From Oligoflexales bacterium (lineage in GTDB: Bacteria > Bdellovibrionota_B > Oligoflexia > Oligoflexales > RGVZ01), in contig CANLUT010000003.1 in NCBI GenBank assembly GCA_947494335.1, positions 323,381 to 387,380 on the forward strand: a DNA stretch of 64,000 nucleotides, written 5' to 3'. Numbering within the stretch: position 1 is the first letter of the stretch; every line of letters begins with the position of its first letter. Position numbers and translations under genes: made by a program. The notes under the pieces are model-generated. The model was not told the DNA's origin. It worked only from the letters and a program-made list of their open reading frames with translations, and searched no databases. This document shows, in pieces, positions 8,342 through 17,695 of the stretch.

Positions 8342-10198
8342 ATGGCATCGTCTCTTGACGACGTAAAACAAAGAATCAAAGCGCGAGTTCCGCTCGATCA
8401 GCTGATCGGCGAAACGGTCACGTTGGTGCGCCGGGGTACAAGCGTGACAGCTTGCTGCCCATTCCACGCGGAAAAAAGTCCAAGTTTCCATGTGTATCCC
8501 GATCAGCATTACTATTGTTTTGGGTGCAAGGAAACCGGCGATGCCATCACATTTGTGAGAAAAACCCGGGAGATGTCCTTCATTGATTCTCTCAAGTATC
8601 TTGCGAGTAAATACGGAATCGAAGCGCCTGAATTAGAAGAATCAGACTTTCTTAAACGACGACGTGGCGAGCAGGCTGTCTTGGCCCAGATGTTGGCGGC
8701 AGCGCAAGATTTTTTCAGATCGGAGCTGAAGACTGCGCGCGGGGCGGAAGCAAAAGCCTATCTTTTGTCACGTGGATTTACTGAGGAAACGATCGAGGAG
8801 TTTGGCTTTGGCCTGACACCTGCAGAAGGCTTTGGTCTGGTGAAACACCTGCGTGCACTTGGTTTTCGCGAAGATGACATGATTCGTGCAAGTCTCGCCG
8901 TAGTAAGCACGAAAACCGGACGTCCCTATGATTTCTTTCGCGATCGTATCATGATTCCGATCAAGGACGTTCAAGGACGCGTTATTGCTTTCGGCGGACG
9001 CACCATGGTGAATGATCCAGCGAAGTACAAAAATAGCGGCAGTACGCCACTTTTTGATAAATCAGCAGTTTTGTTTGGCCTGGATCAGGCAAGAGACGCC
9101 ATCAAAGACAAACGTCAGGCGATCATCGTTGAGGGCTACATGGATACCCTATGCCTTTGGCAAGAGGGTTTTCGGCATGTTGTTGCGTCGATGGGCACGG
9201 CCTTGACAGTGCGACAATTGAAATTACTTTTCCAAAATACAAAGGTGTCTGATGTGATCATCCTGTTTGATGGTGACTCGCCAGGACAGAAAGCAACTTT
9301 GGATGCCGTGGATGTCGTGCTCGAAGTGCCAGAGTTAAACGTTAAAGCTGCTAAGCTCTCCGGTGGAGATGATCCCGACACTTTCGTGCGCAATAAGGGC
9401 AGCGATGCTCTTGGGGTGGTCATTGGTCATGCGGTGGATCTCATCGATGCGTCGATCGGCGCCAAGCTTGTCGGGATTTCACCGGCTGCAATTCCGAGTG
9501 TTGTAACCCGGGACTTTGTTCCATGGCTCTCGAGAGTCGAAGATCCCATTAAACGCGGTTATCTGGTTAACCGAATATTTGGTCTCACTGGGGTTCCTGC
9601 GGAAGCGATTCATCGTCAGCTGAGGTCTTTTACCCTGACGCCCACTCATGGCGCACGACAGATGGTGACGCCTCCCGTTGGTTCAGTGTCCGATTCCGCG
9701 GCTGGGGGCGATCGTCTCAAAGTATTGCCAACCAGGGCTTTGACCCCAATCGAGAAAGGCTTTTTGGGGAACCTTTACTTTGCGACATCTGGGGACATTG
9801 ATCCAGGCGTGGTCGGAGGCTTTGTATCGAAGGAGCTTATGCTTGAGCCTCTGTGGGAGCAATTTGCGCGACAAGTGATCCAATGTCACGTTGAGGGCGT
9901 CGCACCGCGGGAAAATCCCGCCTTGTTGGCGGCCTACTCACCGGAAGAGGCGCAAATTCTGGCTGCAATTACGGACCTTTCCCCTGATACTTTTGCCACT
10001 GAAGATCGTCGCCGCTCTTTGGAAAAGTTAATTCTTGAGCAAAAGAGAGCCAACATCCAGCAATCCATTGCGCTGCTCAAAAGGCAGGTTCAGGTTGCAT
10101 CAAGTCAGTCGCCGCAGGATGTGCCCGGGTTTTTAGCCGAGGTTATGGCGCTTACGCAAAGCTTGTCCGCCTTGGAGCGGTCCCTGAGTGGTCAGTAA
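8342..10198 (+). CDS. dnaG: DNA primase
   Basis: 618 aa. N-terminal CHC2 zinc finger with ligands Cys39, His42, Cys59 and Cys62 (CPFHAEKSPSF...YYCFGC). The catalytic TOPRIM domain follows (AIIVEGYMDTL about residue 260; ILFDGDSPGQKAT about residue 308). The C-terminal part is the helicase-binding region and is less conserved. It makes RNA primers for replication. The gene lies 143 nt after rpsU behind a terminator and 223 nt before rpoD. AAGGT about 9 nt upstream supports the ATG. Confidence 0.95.
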   Translation: MASSLDDVKQRIKARVPLDQLIGETVTLVRRGTSVTACCPFHAEKSPSFHVYPDQHYYCFGCKETGDAITFVRKTREMSFIDSLKYLASKYGIEAPELEESDFLKRRRGEQAVLAQMLAAAQDFFRSELKTARGAEAKAYLLSRGFTEETIEEFGFGLTPAEGFGLVKHLRALGFREDDMIRASLAVVSTKTGRPYDFFRDRIMIPIKDVQGRVIAFGGRTMVNDPAKYKNSGSTPLFDKSAVLFGLDQARDAIKDKRQAIIVEGYMDTLCLWQEGFRHVVASMGTALTVRQLKLLFQNTKVSDVIILFDGDSPGQKATLDAVDVVLEVPELNVKAAKLSGGDDPDTFVRNKGSDALGVVIGHAVDLIDASIGAKLVGISPAAIPSVVTRDFVPWLSRVEDPIKRGYLVNRIFGLTGVPAEAIHRQLRSFTLTPTHGARQMVTPPVGSVSDSAAGGDRLKVLPTRALTPIEKGFLGNLYFATSGDIDPGVVGGFVSKELMLEPLWEQFARQVIQCHVEGVAPRENPALLAAYSPEEAQILAAITDLSPDTFATEDRRRSLEKLILEQKRANIQQSIALLKRQVQVASSQSPQDVPGFLAEVMALTQSLSALERSLSGQ

Positions 10199-10220
10199 TT
10201 TTGGCAGGTTGATGGGTCTT

Positions 10221-10280
10221 TTGGGCGATGTTGCCCAAGTAGGCACAAATCTTGCAAACCCTTGAGCCGCTTGGGTTTTT
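10221..10280 (+). other. Two short hairpins in the dnaG-rpoD gap
   Basis: TTGGGC (10221-10226) pairs with GCCCAA (10233-10238). AAACCC (10256-10261) pairs with GGGTTT (10273-10278) and is followed by two more T residues. Either could attenuate transcription between dnaG and rpoD. The stems are only 6 bp, so this is a weak call. Confidence 0.35.
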
Positions 10281-10421
10281 GTTGCAACTCTTGGGCTTTC
10301 TGGATAGTATCGAGCGCTTATCTCTCTAACGCCAGCAGGCGCTTAACCGCAGCCGGTCGTTTTTGTTGATCGCGCACTTTCTCGTAATGGTTTTAAAATT
10401 TTTTATTTTTTGAGGCAATCC

Positions 10422-12764
10422 ATGGCTAAGACCAAGGCAAAATCTAACGCAAAATCAAAAAGCCCAACTCCCAAGGGAGCGGCAAAACTTGCGAAGAAAC
10501 CCGCAGCGAAAGCTGCCGTCAAAGGCTTGGCCCTCAAGTCTACTAAGTCAAGACCAAAACCAGCCACGGTGATGGCAGCATCAAAAAAACCAGCAGCGAA
10601 AAAAGTTGCTCCGAAGTCTGCTCCGAAGCCAGCCAAGAAAGTTGCTGCACCAGCGAAAGCGGTTGCTAAAAAACCTGTGGCACCGAAGGCCGTTGCTGCT
10701 AAATCTCCGCAGAAACCTGTGGCTGCGAAAGCAAATGCGAAAACAGCGGCAAAACCAGTATCAAAGCCGCTCGTTAAAACTCCCGTGAAGCAAGAAGCTC
10801 CTGCTGTTGTTTCGACGAAGGCAGCTGCACCAGTTGTTGAACAACCGCGTCGTGGTCGCCCACCAAAGGCTGCAAATGGTGTGGATACAAAACCACAAAC
10901 TGCTGAGGTGAAGGTTCCGGGACGCAGAGGTCGTCCCCCGAAAAATCCCTTGCTCGACATTCCCGGTGTCACCGGTGCAAAGTCCGGCGGTTTGGAGTTA
11001 CACAAAATTATCGAAGGATTGGTTAAGCAATTTAAAAAAGCTGGAACAGTGGCATTCAAAGATATTGAAGCCGCGTTTCCCAAGGGCGCAATCAATCAAG
11101 ACCTTTTGGACGACGTTATCGTCTCATTGCAAGACCGTGGTATCGAAATCGCAGACCGTCGCGGTGCTGCTGGGCTTCGCAAAGGAGCTAGTGGCGAAGA
11201 GGAGATGATCGGCGGTATCGATGAAGACGGTGATCTTGGTGGAGACACAGAAGCCGGTGATGCTGAAGGTGAGGAGGGAGCAGAGGCTCCAGCCGAGTTT
11301 GATGCATCTGATGCGGCAATTGGTAAGTCTAACGACCCAGTAAGAATTTACCTGCGCAAGATGGGTGCGGTCGCTTTGCTTTCTCGCGAAGGCGAGGTTG
11401 TTATCGCCAAGAAGATCGAAAATGAAGAAAACAGAATTCTTGAGCGCGTACTGGGCTTCCAAATCGGTATGGATGCGATCATCGGTACTGCGAAAGCTTT
11501 CGTTGCAAATGAAGTGCGCATGAAGGCTTTCATCAAGGGCTTTGACGATGACGAAGCTAGCAACAATGAGCAGGAACACTTTGAAAAGGTTCGTCTTCAG
11601 ACCGTTGAGTTTTTGAAGATTCATGATGAGTTCGAAGCGGTTGCCAAGAAAGCTGCCAACAATCCCAAATTGGTAGCTAAAGTTGATGGTGTACGTGAAC
11701 GAATTTTCAACGGATTAAAAGAACTTAACATTAACCGTAAGCTTTTAGCTGGCGTTATCAACCAGATGGCGCAATTTGCCAATGCTGCACGAGAAGCTCG
11801 TCAGGACATGGAATATTATGCCCGCCGTCTTCAGACCAACATTGAAGACTTGGGTAAGTACATCGGCTCTGGCAACACGAAGCCTTACGGCTCTGCCGGA
11901 GACCGTGAGTGGTTGCGCATTGTTCGTAACTTCCAGGCAGCACAAGATACGATTCAGCGAGTGCAGCAACAGACTGCAATGACCCTGGATGATCTCGCGT
12001 CTGCTCACAAAGATTTGGCGATCATGCACCAGGCTGCAGAAAACGCTAAGCGTGAGCTGGTGGAGGCAAACCTTCGCCTGGTTGTTTCGATCGCTAAGAA
12101 ATATACCAACCGCGGTTTGCAGTTCCTTGACCTGATCCAGGAAGGCAACATCGGTTTGATGAAGGCCGTAGAAAAGTTCGAGTATCGTCGTGGATACAAG
12201 TTCTCAACTTACGCCACATGGTGGATTCGTCAGGCCATCACGCGTGCTATCGCTGATCAAGCGCGTACGATCCGTATCCCTGTGCACATGATTGAAACAA
12301 TCAACAAGATGATTCGTACAAGCCGCTTCCTTGTTCAGGAAATGGGTCGTGAACCGACACCTGAAGAAATCGCGGCACGGATGGATCTATCTGTCGACAA
12401 GGTGCGTAAGGTTCTCAAAATTGCGGTTGAGCCTATCTCGCTTGAAACACCGATCGGCGAGGAGGAAGATAACCATATTGGAGACTTCCTCGAGGATAAA
12501 TCGCAGGCAAGCCCAAGCGAAAGCGTTATGACGGGAAGTCTTTCCGAGCAGACGCGTAAGGCATTGGCTACTTTGACGCCACGTGAAGAAAAAGTTCTGC
12601 GTATGCGTTTTGGTATTGCCGAACGCAGCGATCATACCCTAGAAGAAGTAGGTCAGAATTTTGATGTTACGCGCGAGCGTATCCGTCAGATCGAGGCGAA
12701 GGCTCTTAGGAAACTTCGTCACCCAAGCCGCAGTAAGAAGCTGCGCGCATTTATTGAGGGCTGA
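10422..12764 (+). CDS. rpoD: Primary sigma factor RpoD with basic AT-hook-like N-terminus
   Basis: 780 aa from ATG 10422, chosen for GAGG at 10412-10415. Residues 1 to about 175 are Lys/Ala/Pro-rich like histone H1 tails and contain two AT-hook-like cores, RRGRPPK at about 143-149 and 168-174. Region 1.1 follows (about 190-245), then an acidic Asp/Glu-Gly stretch, region 1.2 ([12 protein letters not shown]), region 2 ([17 protein letters not shown]), region 3 and region 4.2 ([18 protein letters not shown]). The sigma core is complete, so this is the housekeeping sigma factor. It is last in rpsU-dnaG-rpoD. The tail is written with many repeated GCN/AAR codons, as expected from low-complexity expansion. 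Confidence 0.95.
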   Translation: MAKTKAKSNAKSKSPTPKGAAKLAKKPAAKAAVKGLALKSTKSRPKPATVMAASKKPAAKKVAPKSAPKPAKKVAAPAKAVAKKPVAPKAVAAKSPQKPVAAKANAKTAAKPVSKPLVKTPVKQEAPAVVSTKAAAPVVEQPRRGRPPKAANGVDTKPQTAEVKVPGRRGRPPKNPLLDIPGVTGAKSGGLELHKIIEGLVKQFKKAGTVAFKDIEAAFPKGAINQDLLDDVIVSLQDRGIEIADRRGAAGLRKGASGEEEMIGGIDEDGDLGGDTEAGDAEGEEGAEAPAEFDASDAAIGKSNDPVRIYLRKMGAVALLSREGEVVIAKKIENEENRILERVLGFQIGMDAIIGTAKAFVANEVRMKAFIKGFDDDEASNNEQEHFEKVRLQTVEFLKIHDEFEAVAKKAANNPKLVAKVDGVRERIFNGLKELNINRKLLAGVINQMAQFANAAREARQDMEYYARRLQTNIEDLGKYIGSGNTKPYGSAGDREWLRIVRNFQAAQDTIQRVQQQTAMTLDDLASAHKDLAIMHQAAENAKRELVEANLRLVVSIAKKYTNRGLQFLDLIQEGNIGLMKAVEKFEYRRGYKFSTYATWWIRQAITRAIADQARTIRIPVHMIETINKMIRTSRFLVQEMGREPTPEEIAARMDLSVDKVRKVLKIAVEPISLETPIGEEEDNHIGDFLEDKSQASPSESVMTGSLSEQTRKALATLTPREEKVLRMRFGIAERSDHTLEEVGQNFDVTRERIRQIEAKALRKLRHPSRSKKLRAFIEG

Positions 12765-12786
12765 TCTGGCACTCTAAATAAAATTA

Positions 12787-12816
12787 CGACGCTCCCACAT
12801 GGGAGCGTCGCAATTT
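12787..12816 (+). terminator. Probable rpoD terminator
   Basis: Perfect 10-bp GC-rich stem (12787-12796 with 12801-12810), 4-nt loop, then CAATTTT. The T-run is short. It lies between rpoD and the tRNA. Confidence 0.7.
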
Positions 12817-12822
12817 TGGTGG

Positions 12823-12898
12823 GGGCTCATAGCTCAGTGGTTAGAGCAGCGGTCTCATAAACCGCTGGTCCCTGGTTCAAGTCCAGGTGGGCCCACCA
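12823..12898 (+). tRNA. tRNA with CAT anticodon (elongator Met or Ile2)
   Basis: 76 nt including encoded CCA. Acceptor arm 12823-12829 pairs with 12888-12894 (one G-T pair), discriminator A12895. The D arm starts GCTC. Anticodon stem GCGGT/ACCGC encloses loop CTCATAA, and the T arm CCTGG/CCAGG encloses TTCAAGT. The normal G1-C72 pair and the anticodon stem without three G-C pairs rule out initiator tRNA. CAT can be elongator Met, or tRNA-Ile2 if the C34 is converted to lysidine. The sequence alone does not decide. Confidence 0.92.
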
Positions 12899-12953
12899 CT
12901 TATTCTTCCTGCTAGTATTGGTTTGGATTTACAACTCTAGACGACTCTTCAAC

Positions 12954-12998
12954 CCGCTGAAACAGATCTTGAAAAAGATGGGGCAGCGGTTTTTTTTC
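12954..12998 (+). terminator. Terminator after the tRNA
   Basis: CCGCTG at 12954-12959 pairs with CAGCGG at 12984-12989, with an inner ATCTT/AAGAT hairpin, followed by nine T residues. Confidence 0.75.
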
Positions 12999-13185
12999 GT
13001 AAAGATTAAATAGCAGTCACGTTCATGGTGGAACTATGTTTGCCGGCTAGCTGCATGCTTTTTAACCAAGTTAATATTTGATGAATGGTCCAAATTGTTT
13101 GACTTGCGCGTTTGTAAAAGGAGACAATGGTAGGAAAGAAACTTCTGTAAGAAATGTGATTAAGCTTAAACGGTTAAGGGAATTT

Positions 13186-14172
13186 GTGAACCTACGTTTT
13201 CGTCACAAGCTTAGTTTGGCCACTCTAGCCATAGTGTCTTCTTTTTTAGGAGCCACTGCATATGGCGGGGTGGTTGTCGGTGATACTCCGATAGGTGATA
13301 ACCCCCAGGTGGTCCTCGGTCTTCCCTCGTCGAAAAATGAATCGTCAATTACTGTCAGTCGCAAGCAATATGTCATCAGCTGGAACTATGAGCGTCGCGT
13401 CCCAGAATGGGTCGCATGGAGCCTCAACAAACGCCTGCTTGGTGAGGTCACTCGTTCCAATGTGTTCCGTCTGGACCGTGATCTAGACGAAGCGTTAGTT
13501 GATCAAAATATGGACTCGGTTGGCCCCGGCGATTACCGTGGCTCCTGCCTGGATCGCGGACACCAAGTCCCAAGTGGCGATCGTACCGCAACGGAAAGTG
13601 ACAATGAGTCCACCTTTCAAATGAGTAATGTGCTACCACAGTCGGCGCATCTGAACCGACGAACTTGGGTCAGTCTAGAGCGGTTTCTTCGGCGTCAAGT
13701 CCTTGAAAATAGCCAAACCCTGCAGATTTATGCTGGTATCATCCCCGATACGAAATCAAGTGCCATTGGTCCGAATACTGACATCCATGTCCCGGTGGCA
13801 AATTTCAAAGTCGCCGTTTTTCTTCCAACTCCCAAAAGTAAATTGAAAAAGACCCAGTTTTTTGTCGTCAATTTTCCGAATCTGACAAGTAAAGGCACTC
13901 ATCCCGTCAAAGATCACAAACAGGCTTGCTGGGACTCTGAACATACGGTGCGACTCGATGAAGCGAATCGACAGTCTTACTGGCGCGAACATCTAGCGAA
14001 ACTGAACTCGGTTGAAAAGCATTCTGGCCTCAAATTCGAATTTCTCGATGATGCCCATGAGATGACGGCTGATGAGGTCGATCAACTTATTGCTGACGAA
14101 AATAAGAAATATTTTGATTTGGAAACTCAGACCTATCTGCAGCCCAGTGCCATTCATCAATCTGCTCCATGA
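13186..14172 (+). CDS. Secreted DNA/RNA non-specific endonuclease (NucA/EndoG family)
   Basis: 328 aa from GTG 13186, preceded by AAGGGA; the frame is open back to 13078, but only this start puts a signal peptide (LSLATLAIVSSFLGATAYG) at the N-terminus. The active site is DRGH at about residues 123-126, with the catalytic His and the following metal-binding segment SNVLPQSAHLNRRTW (Asn ligand). Family enzymes are Mg-dependent sugar-non-specific nucleases of the beta-beta-alpha-metal fold. Export fits degradation of foreign nucleic acid or nutrient release. The last 16 nt overlap the convergent gene that follows. Confidence 0.88.
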   Translation: MNLRFRHKLSLATLAIVSSFLGATAYGGVVVGDTPIGDNPQVVLGLPSSKNESSITVSRKQYVISWNYERRVPEWVAWSLNKRLLGEVTRSNVFRLDRDLDEALVDQNMDSVGPGDYRGSCLDRGHQVPSGDRTATESDNESTFQMSNVLPQSAHLNRRTWVSLERFLRRQVLENSQTLQIYAGIIPDTKSSAIGPNTDIHVPVANFKVAVFLPTPKSKLKKTQFFVVNFPNLTSKGTHPVKDHKQACWDSEHTVRLDEANRQSYWREHLAKLNSVEKHSGLKFEFLDDAHEMTADEVDQLIADENKKYFDLETQTYLQPSAIHQSAP

Positions 14173-14576
14173 AGCAGACAGCGTAATGATCCCTGAATGA
14201 GTCTGACGGGTTTCCTTGAATTTAGACTTCCGATGCGGACGTCGTTTGATGCGCCGCCGGGACGGCTCGGCAGTCTAAGATATATTCCATTTCCACGATA
14301 AATTTCCCACCCATGCTCAAAGGATTGAGTGACCAACAAATCCTCCACCTCTAAATTCAGGTCGTAACCCCAACTCAGTTTGAATAGATTGCCAGGGTAA
14401 AAATTTATAATCACAAAAGCCTCATTGTTCTGGCACTCAAGGGCTGCAAAGCGCTCCATGGGCTGGCTTGGGTTCGTGTCTCCTAGCAATTGGCTCGAGA
14501 GCAATACGGCTCCCAATGCTAGGCAGCCCAATCTGGCAGATAAAGCTTTGTGAACGTGGTTAGTTTCTTCCTTCAT
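14157..14576 (-). CDS. Small exported protein, unknown
   Basis: 139 aa with AAGGAGGTGCC directly before the ATG. A signal peptide core (LGCLALGAVLLSSQLLG) and two mature cysteines (ALECQNN and SLRCLLHG, near the ends) suggest a small disulfide-closed periplasmic protein. Tail-to-tail overlap of 16 nt with the nuclease gene. An inhibitor or chaperone role toward neighbours cannot be shown. Confidence 0.7.
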   Translation of the reverse strand: MKEETNHVHKALSARLGCLALGAVLLSSQLLGDTNPSQPMERFAALECQNNEAFVIINFYPGNLFKLSWGYDLNLEVEDLLVTQSFEHGWEIYRGNGIYLRLPSRPGGASNDVRIGSLNSRKPVRLIQGSLRCLLHGAD

Positions 14577-14707
14577 GGCACCTCCTTGATGGCAAGAACC
14601 TGATTTGATCGCGATTCACTTGCCGAATATGGTAAAATGAAAGGATTGTCAGCTTTGAAACGGCAGCTATTGGGAATGTCACTGAGCGACCCATGGAGGC
14701 GAAAAGA

Positions 14708-16108
14708 ATGAATGTGATGATGAAGATAGTATTGTCTACATTGTTAGTCGGTTGCATGCCGATCAAGAATAGCGGTACCGCAGACAAATCGACTTTGAAG
14801 TTCTTCTCATCCGGAGACGTTTCGGTACTTTTTCATCCTGTCGACCCAAGTCTGCAAATCATTGCCAAAGAGTTGCAGTCTGCTCGTCAGAACATTGATA
14901 TCGCCATGTACTCCATGGACGTCACTCCGGAGAGTCCCGTTATGCAGACACTCTCCAGTGCAGACATGCAAAGCCGGATTCGTAGCGGCGCCTTGCGTAT
15001 TCGCGTGATCTTTGAAGGCTACGGCAGTGACGAAGATAATAAAACTAGAAGTGAGGCCCTGGAGAAACTTGGTGTTGACGTGCGTTGGTTCTCAAGTAAC
15101 CGCAAAGTGCATCACAAGTTTGCAGCTATTGATGCGGGGTCAGCCGATGCAACCGTAATTACTGGTTCTGCAAACTGGTCTCTTGGCTCGATGAAAAACT
15201 ACGATGAAGCCATCCTGGTTCTGCGCGCTTATCCTGGTGTGACGATGGCTTACCAGAAAGAGTTCAATTTACTTTGGGGACTTTCTGACGAATTTGGGGC
15301 AACGCGGTTTTCCGAGACTCATCCAACTGCAAATATCGCCATGGAGTCGGGTGTTAAGCCGTTATTTAATTCGGCGAACTTTGCAATCAGTGGTAAGCGT
15401 ATTTCGGTCATCGAGCCAAAACTTTGGACATTAACGCGCTCATTGGTAGCCGCGATTGATGCCTCGAAATCATCGATCAAAATTGCAACAACGAGAATCG
15501 TTTTGCGCCCGGTATATAACGCCCTTCTCAGAGCCGCTTCGCGCGGAGTCAAGATTGATATTTTAGTCAATCAAGATGAATACCAAGTCCCAAACATTAG
15601 AAAGAAAGCCGTCCTTTCTGACTGCGCCCACGAGTATGACGAAAGGTGCTCAACAAGTACGGACTTCCCATGGTTTCTAGATTCATTGCAGTATCCGGGT
15701 AAAGAGAACGTTAAAGTACGTATAAAATTTTTCAGTTTGAATACCCGAGTGACGCTTGCGAAACAGATGCATTCAAAATACATCATTATTGATGAAGAGC
15801 GGGTCCAAAGTGGATCTTTTAACTGGAGCACGTCCGCTGAATATAACCACATTGAAAATATTATAAATTTAGAAAATTCAAACTTTGGTAGCGTCGTTTC
15901 TGCTTTTGAGGACAATCATCGGCGGGTTTTCAATCAGGGACGTGACCAGTACGACGGGTATATTTCTCGTATTGAAAATGCGATCAAAACAGGTATGAAA
16001 ACAGACTGTGGATTTTATCCGATGGCACTGACATTCTCAGAGATTGATCATCTCCTGGATAGTGGGCAGAGAGCTGGAAACAAACCGTTTAGGGAAGCCT
16101 GCAATTGA
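14708..16108 (+). CDS. Phospholipase D-like lipoprotein with two HKD motifs
   Basis: 466 aa from ATG 14708 (GGAGG 8 nt upstream; an in-frame ATG at 14693 overlaps that site). Lipobox LLVGC at residue 16. Two PLD motifs are visible: HHKFAAID at 135-142 followed by GSANWS, and HSKYIIID around residue 355 followed by GSFNWS. Both His, Lys and Asp residues are intact, so the dimer-like active site should work. Relatives cleave phospholipids or nucleic acids. The lipid anchor puts it in the envelope, next to the secreted nuclease and cysteine peptidase genes. Confidence 0.85.
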   Translation: MNVMMKIVLSTLLVGCMPIKNSGTADKSTLKFFSSGDVSVLFHPVDPSLQIIAKELQSARQNIDIAMYSMDVTPESPVMQTLSSADMQSRIRSGALRIRVIFEGYGSDEDNKTRSEALEKLGVDVRWFSSNRKVHHKFAAIDAGSADATVITGSANWSLGSMKNYDEAILVLRAYPGVTMAYQKEFNLLWGLSDEFGATRFSETHPTANIAMESGVKPLFNSANFAISGKRISVIEPKLWTLTRSLVAAIDASKSSIKIATTRIVLRPVYNALLRAASRGVKIDILVNQDEYQVPNIRKKAVLSDCAHEYDERCSTSTDFPWFLDSLQYPGKENVKVRIKFFSLNTRVTLAKQMHSKYIIIDEERVQSGSFNWSTSAEYNHIENIINLENSNFGSVVSAFEDNHRRVFNQGRDQYDGYISRIENAIKTGMKTDCGFYPMALTFSEIDHLLDSGQRAGNKPFREACN

Positions 16109-16123
16109 TTTGAAGTCTTAAAT

Positions 16124-16155
16124 AAAAGACCTGGCCAACGGGGGCCAGGTCTTTT
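16124..16155. terminator. Bidirectional intrinsic terminator
   Basis: 13-bp stem (16124-16136 with 16143-16155), flanked by A-run and T-run, between the PLD-like gene and the convergent cysteine peptidase gene. Confidence 0.9.
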
Positions 16156-16179
16156 TTGTTTCGAATCGATGTTTAGAAC

Positions 16180-17352
16180 TTACATTGATTGAACTAGCGA
16201 TCGAGGAACAACAATTCCGAATCTGCCTTTGGCAGCGATTGCTTTGATGTATCCTAAATCCATGCGGTAATAACCATCAGGCGAAGATATGACGTTTTTG
16301 CCGACCTCATTTGTCGATGAGCCTGCACCCCAGCTATTCTTAAACTTTACGTATGCCAGCTGCTCGGCAGATTTTCGAACCTCTTGTTGGAGGTCCTCAT
16401 CAGGGATGGCTCCCTCGACCCCATTAATATTCACGAAGTCCGTGATTAGAACGGCATGACCTCCGTCAAGTCCGATAATGGAGTTAACCAGTTCTGTGTT
16501 GGCATCAAGATCAGCAGCCTTGAAGTTTGGTGCCAAAAACAAGCCGTCTTTCAGATTGTCGTAAGATACGCCAAAACTCAGAGGGACACTGTACCCAGCG
16601 GCCAAGGTCTTCTTGGCAATTTGGATCAAGCGTAATGAGTCGACGGCATTGCGAGCACGTATCGCGACGTAGTCGCTACTTTTGAATCCGATGACGTCTC
16701 TGGCATACTCTTGACTTGTCATGGTCTTGCCATCAATGGTCAAAGACGATGGCGGTGTCGAAGGAAATGCTCCCTCAACAGTCAAAACAGCGTCAAGCGA
16801 TTCATTGGATATACTTTGCTCTCCAGCAGTTAGCAGAGCTTTAAATGGCTCCTGGATAGCGGACTTTAGGCGTCGAGCTGATTCTGGCGAATCAAACTTC
16901 ACGGACCAAATAGATTCTGGAACAAGTCCGAAGTCGTCAATCAACTCCATCGCGTCCCGAGATTTCTCATGATCTCCAGCACGTACAACCCATCCTTCGA
17001 GGGATTTTCCGCGAGTTCTTTCCAATGCGGTTTGCAGAGAGATCGATCCTTTCCGAAAAGCGGTGGCGATCTCTTTGAGTTCGTTTCGCATGCGTATATA
17101 GCCGATAGCTTCTTCGCTGAGATTAATGTTTTCGCCAGTCTTCACCTTGTGATTAGACTCAATGAGTCCAATCGTGGCATAAGACCAGCAAAACCCGATA
17201 CTAAATTGGTTTTCAATCGGTGTTTGCTCGATACTGACGGCATCGATAGTTGACGATTGCGGTTTCACTCCGCACGCCGTCAATGACGTCAAGATAATAA
17301 GCATGGCGACGCAGGTAGCGTAGCACACCAGTCGCGCAGACATTCGGTCCAT
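16180..17352 (-). CDS. Papain-like (C1) cysteine peptidase lipoprotein
   Basis: 390 aa; AAAGGATG precedes the ATG. Lipobox LTAC with Cys27. The papain triad is recognisable: NQFSIGFCWSYA (oxyanion Gln, nucleophile Cys55), GGHAVLI near residue 300 (His) and KNSWG near residue 343 (Asn). The long insert between Cys and His is larger than in plant papains but common in bacterial C1 relatives. An envelope-anchored peptidase is inferred. Convergent with the PLD-like gene through a shared terminator. Confidence 0.85.
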   Translation of the reverse strand: MDRMSARLVCYATCVAMLIILTSLTACGVKPQSSTIDAVSIEQTPIENQFSIGFCWSYATIGLIESNHKVKTGENINLSEEAIGYIRMRNELKEIATAFRKGSISLQTALERTRGKSLEGWVVRAGDHEKSRDAMELIDDFGLVPESIWSVKFDSPESARRLKSAIQEPFKALLTAGEQSISNESLDAVLTVEGAFPSTPPSSLTIDGKTMTSQEYARDVIGFKSSDYVAIRARNAVDSLRLIQIAKKTLAAGYSVPLSFGVSYDNLKDGLFLAPNFKAADLDANTELVNSIIGLDGGHAVLITDFVNINGVEGAIPDEDLQQEVRKSAEQLAYVKFKNSWGAGSSTNEVGKNVISSPDGYYRMDLGYIKAIAAKGRFGIVVPRSLVQSM

Positions 17353-17695
17353 GGCAACATCCTTTCACTACAGCAGCAGCAAAATATGATTCAACAACAA
17401 CAGCAGGATCAGTCGTAGACGGCGATAAGCCTCCTTTTCAGCGCTTTCTCTCGAGGGTTGGTCACTTGGCCAAAACCCTTTAAACCCACGCTCCACCTTA
17501 TTTTAATAATGTTTATAATTCAACGTTAAAATATATAAAATAATATTAATTTTAATAATACACTGAAATTATTGATTTTTATGCTTGTTGCTGGCTAGAA
17601 TTAGGTCTTCTGCGAGATCAGCAGAGTTTTAACCGTCCTTATGCTAAGACACAGAGCTCAGGCAGCTCAGACGAGTATAGGATTTGGAGGCGTCG
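17353..17695. other. AT-rich divergent intergenic region
   Basis: 343 nt between the cysteine peptidase and the Rieske oxygenase genes, read away from each other. It holds short CAG/CAA triplet runs near 17370-17410 and a very AT-rich stretch at about 17500-17580. A promoter-like pair is listed separately. No ORF or RNA gene was recognised. Confidence 0.6.
17572..17601 (+). promoter_or_regulatory. Candidate sigma-70 promoter for the Rieske oxygenase
   Basis: TTGATT at 17572-17577 and TAGAAT at 17596-17601 with 18-nt spacing, in an AT-rich region about 95 nt before the start codon. Confidence 0.45.

Noticed and set aside
10403-11095. Long minus-strand ORF (230 aa) opposite the rpoD N-terminus
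   Set aside because: It is the complement of the Lys/Ala-rich repeat codons, which gives Gly/Ala/Phe-rich text with no ribosome site or homology.
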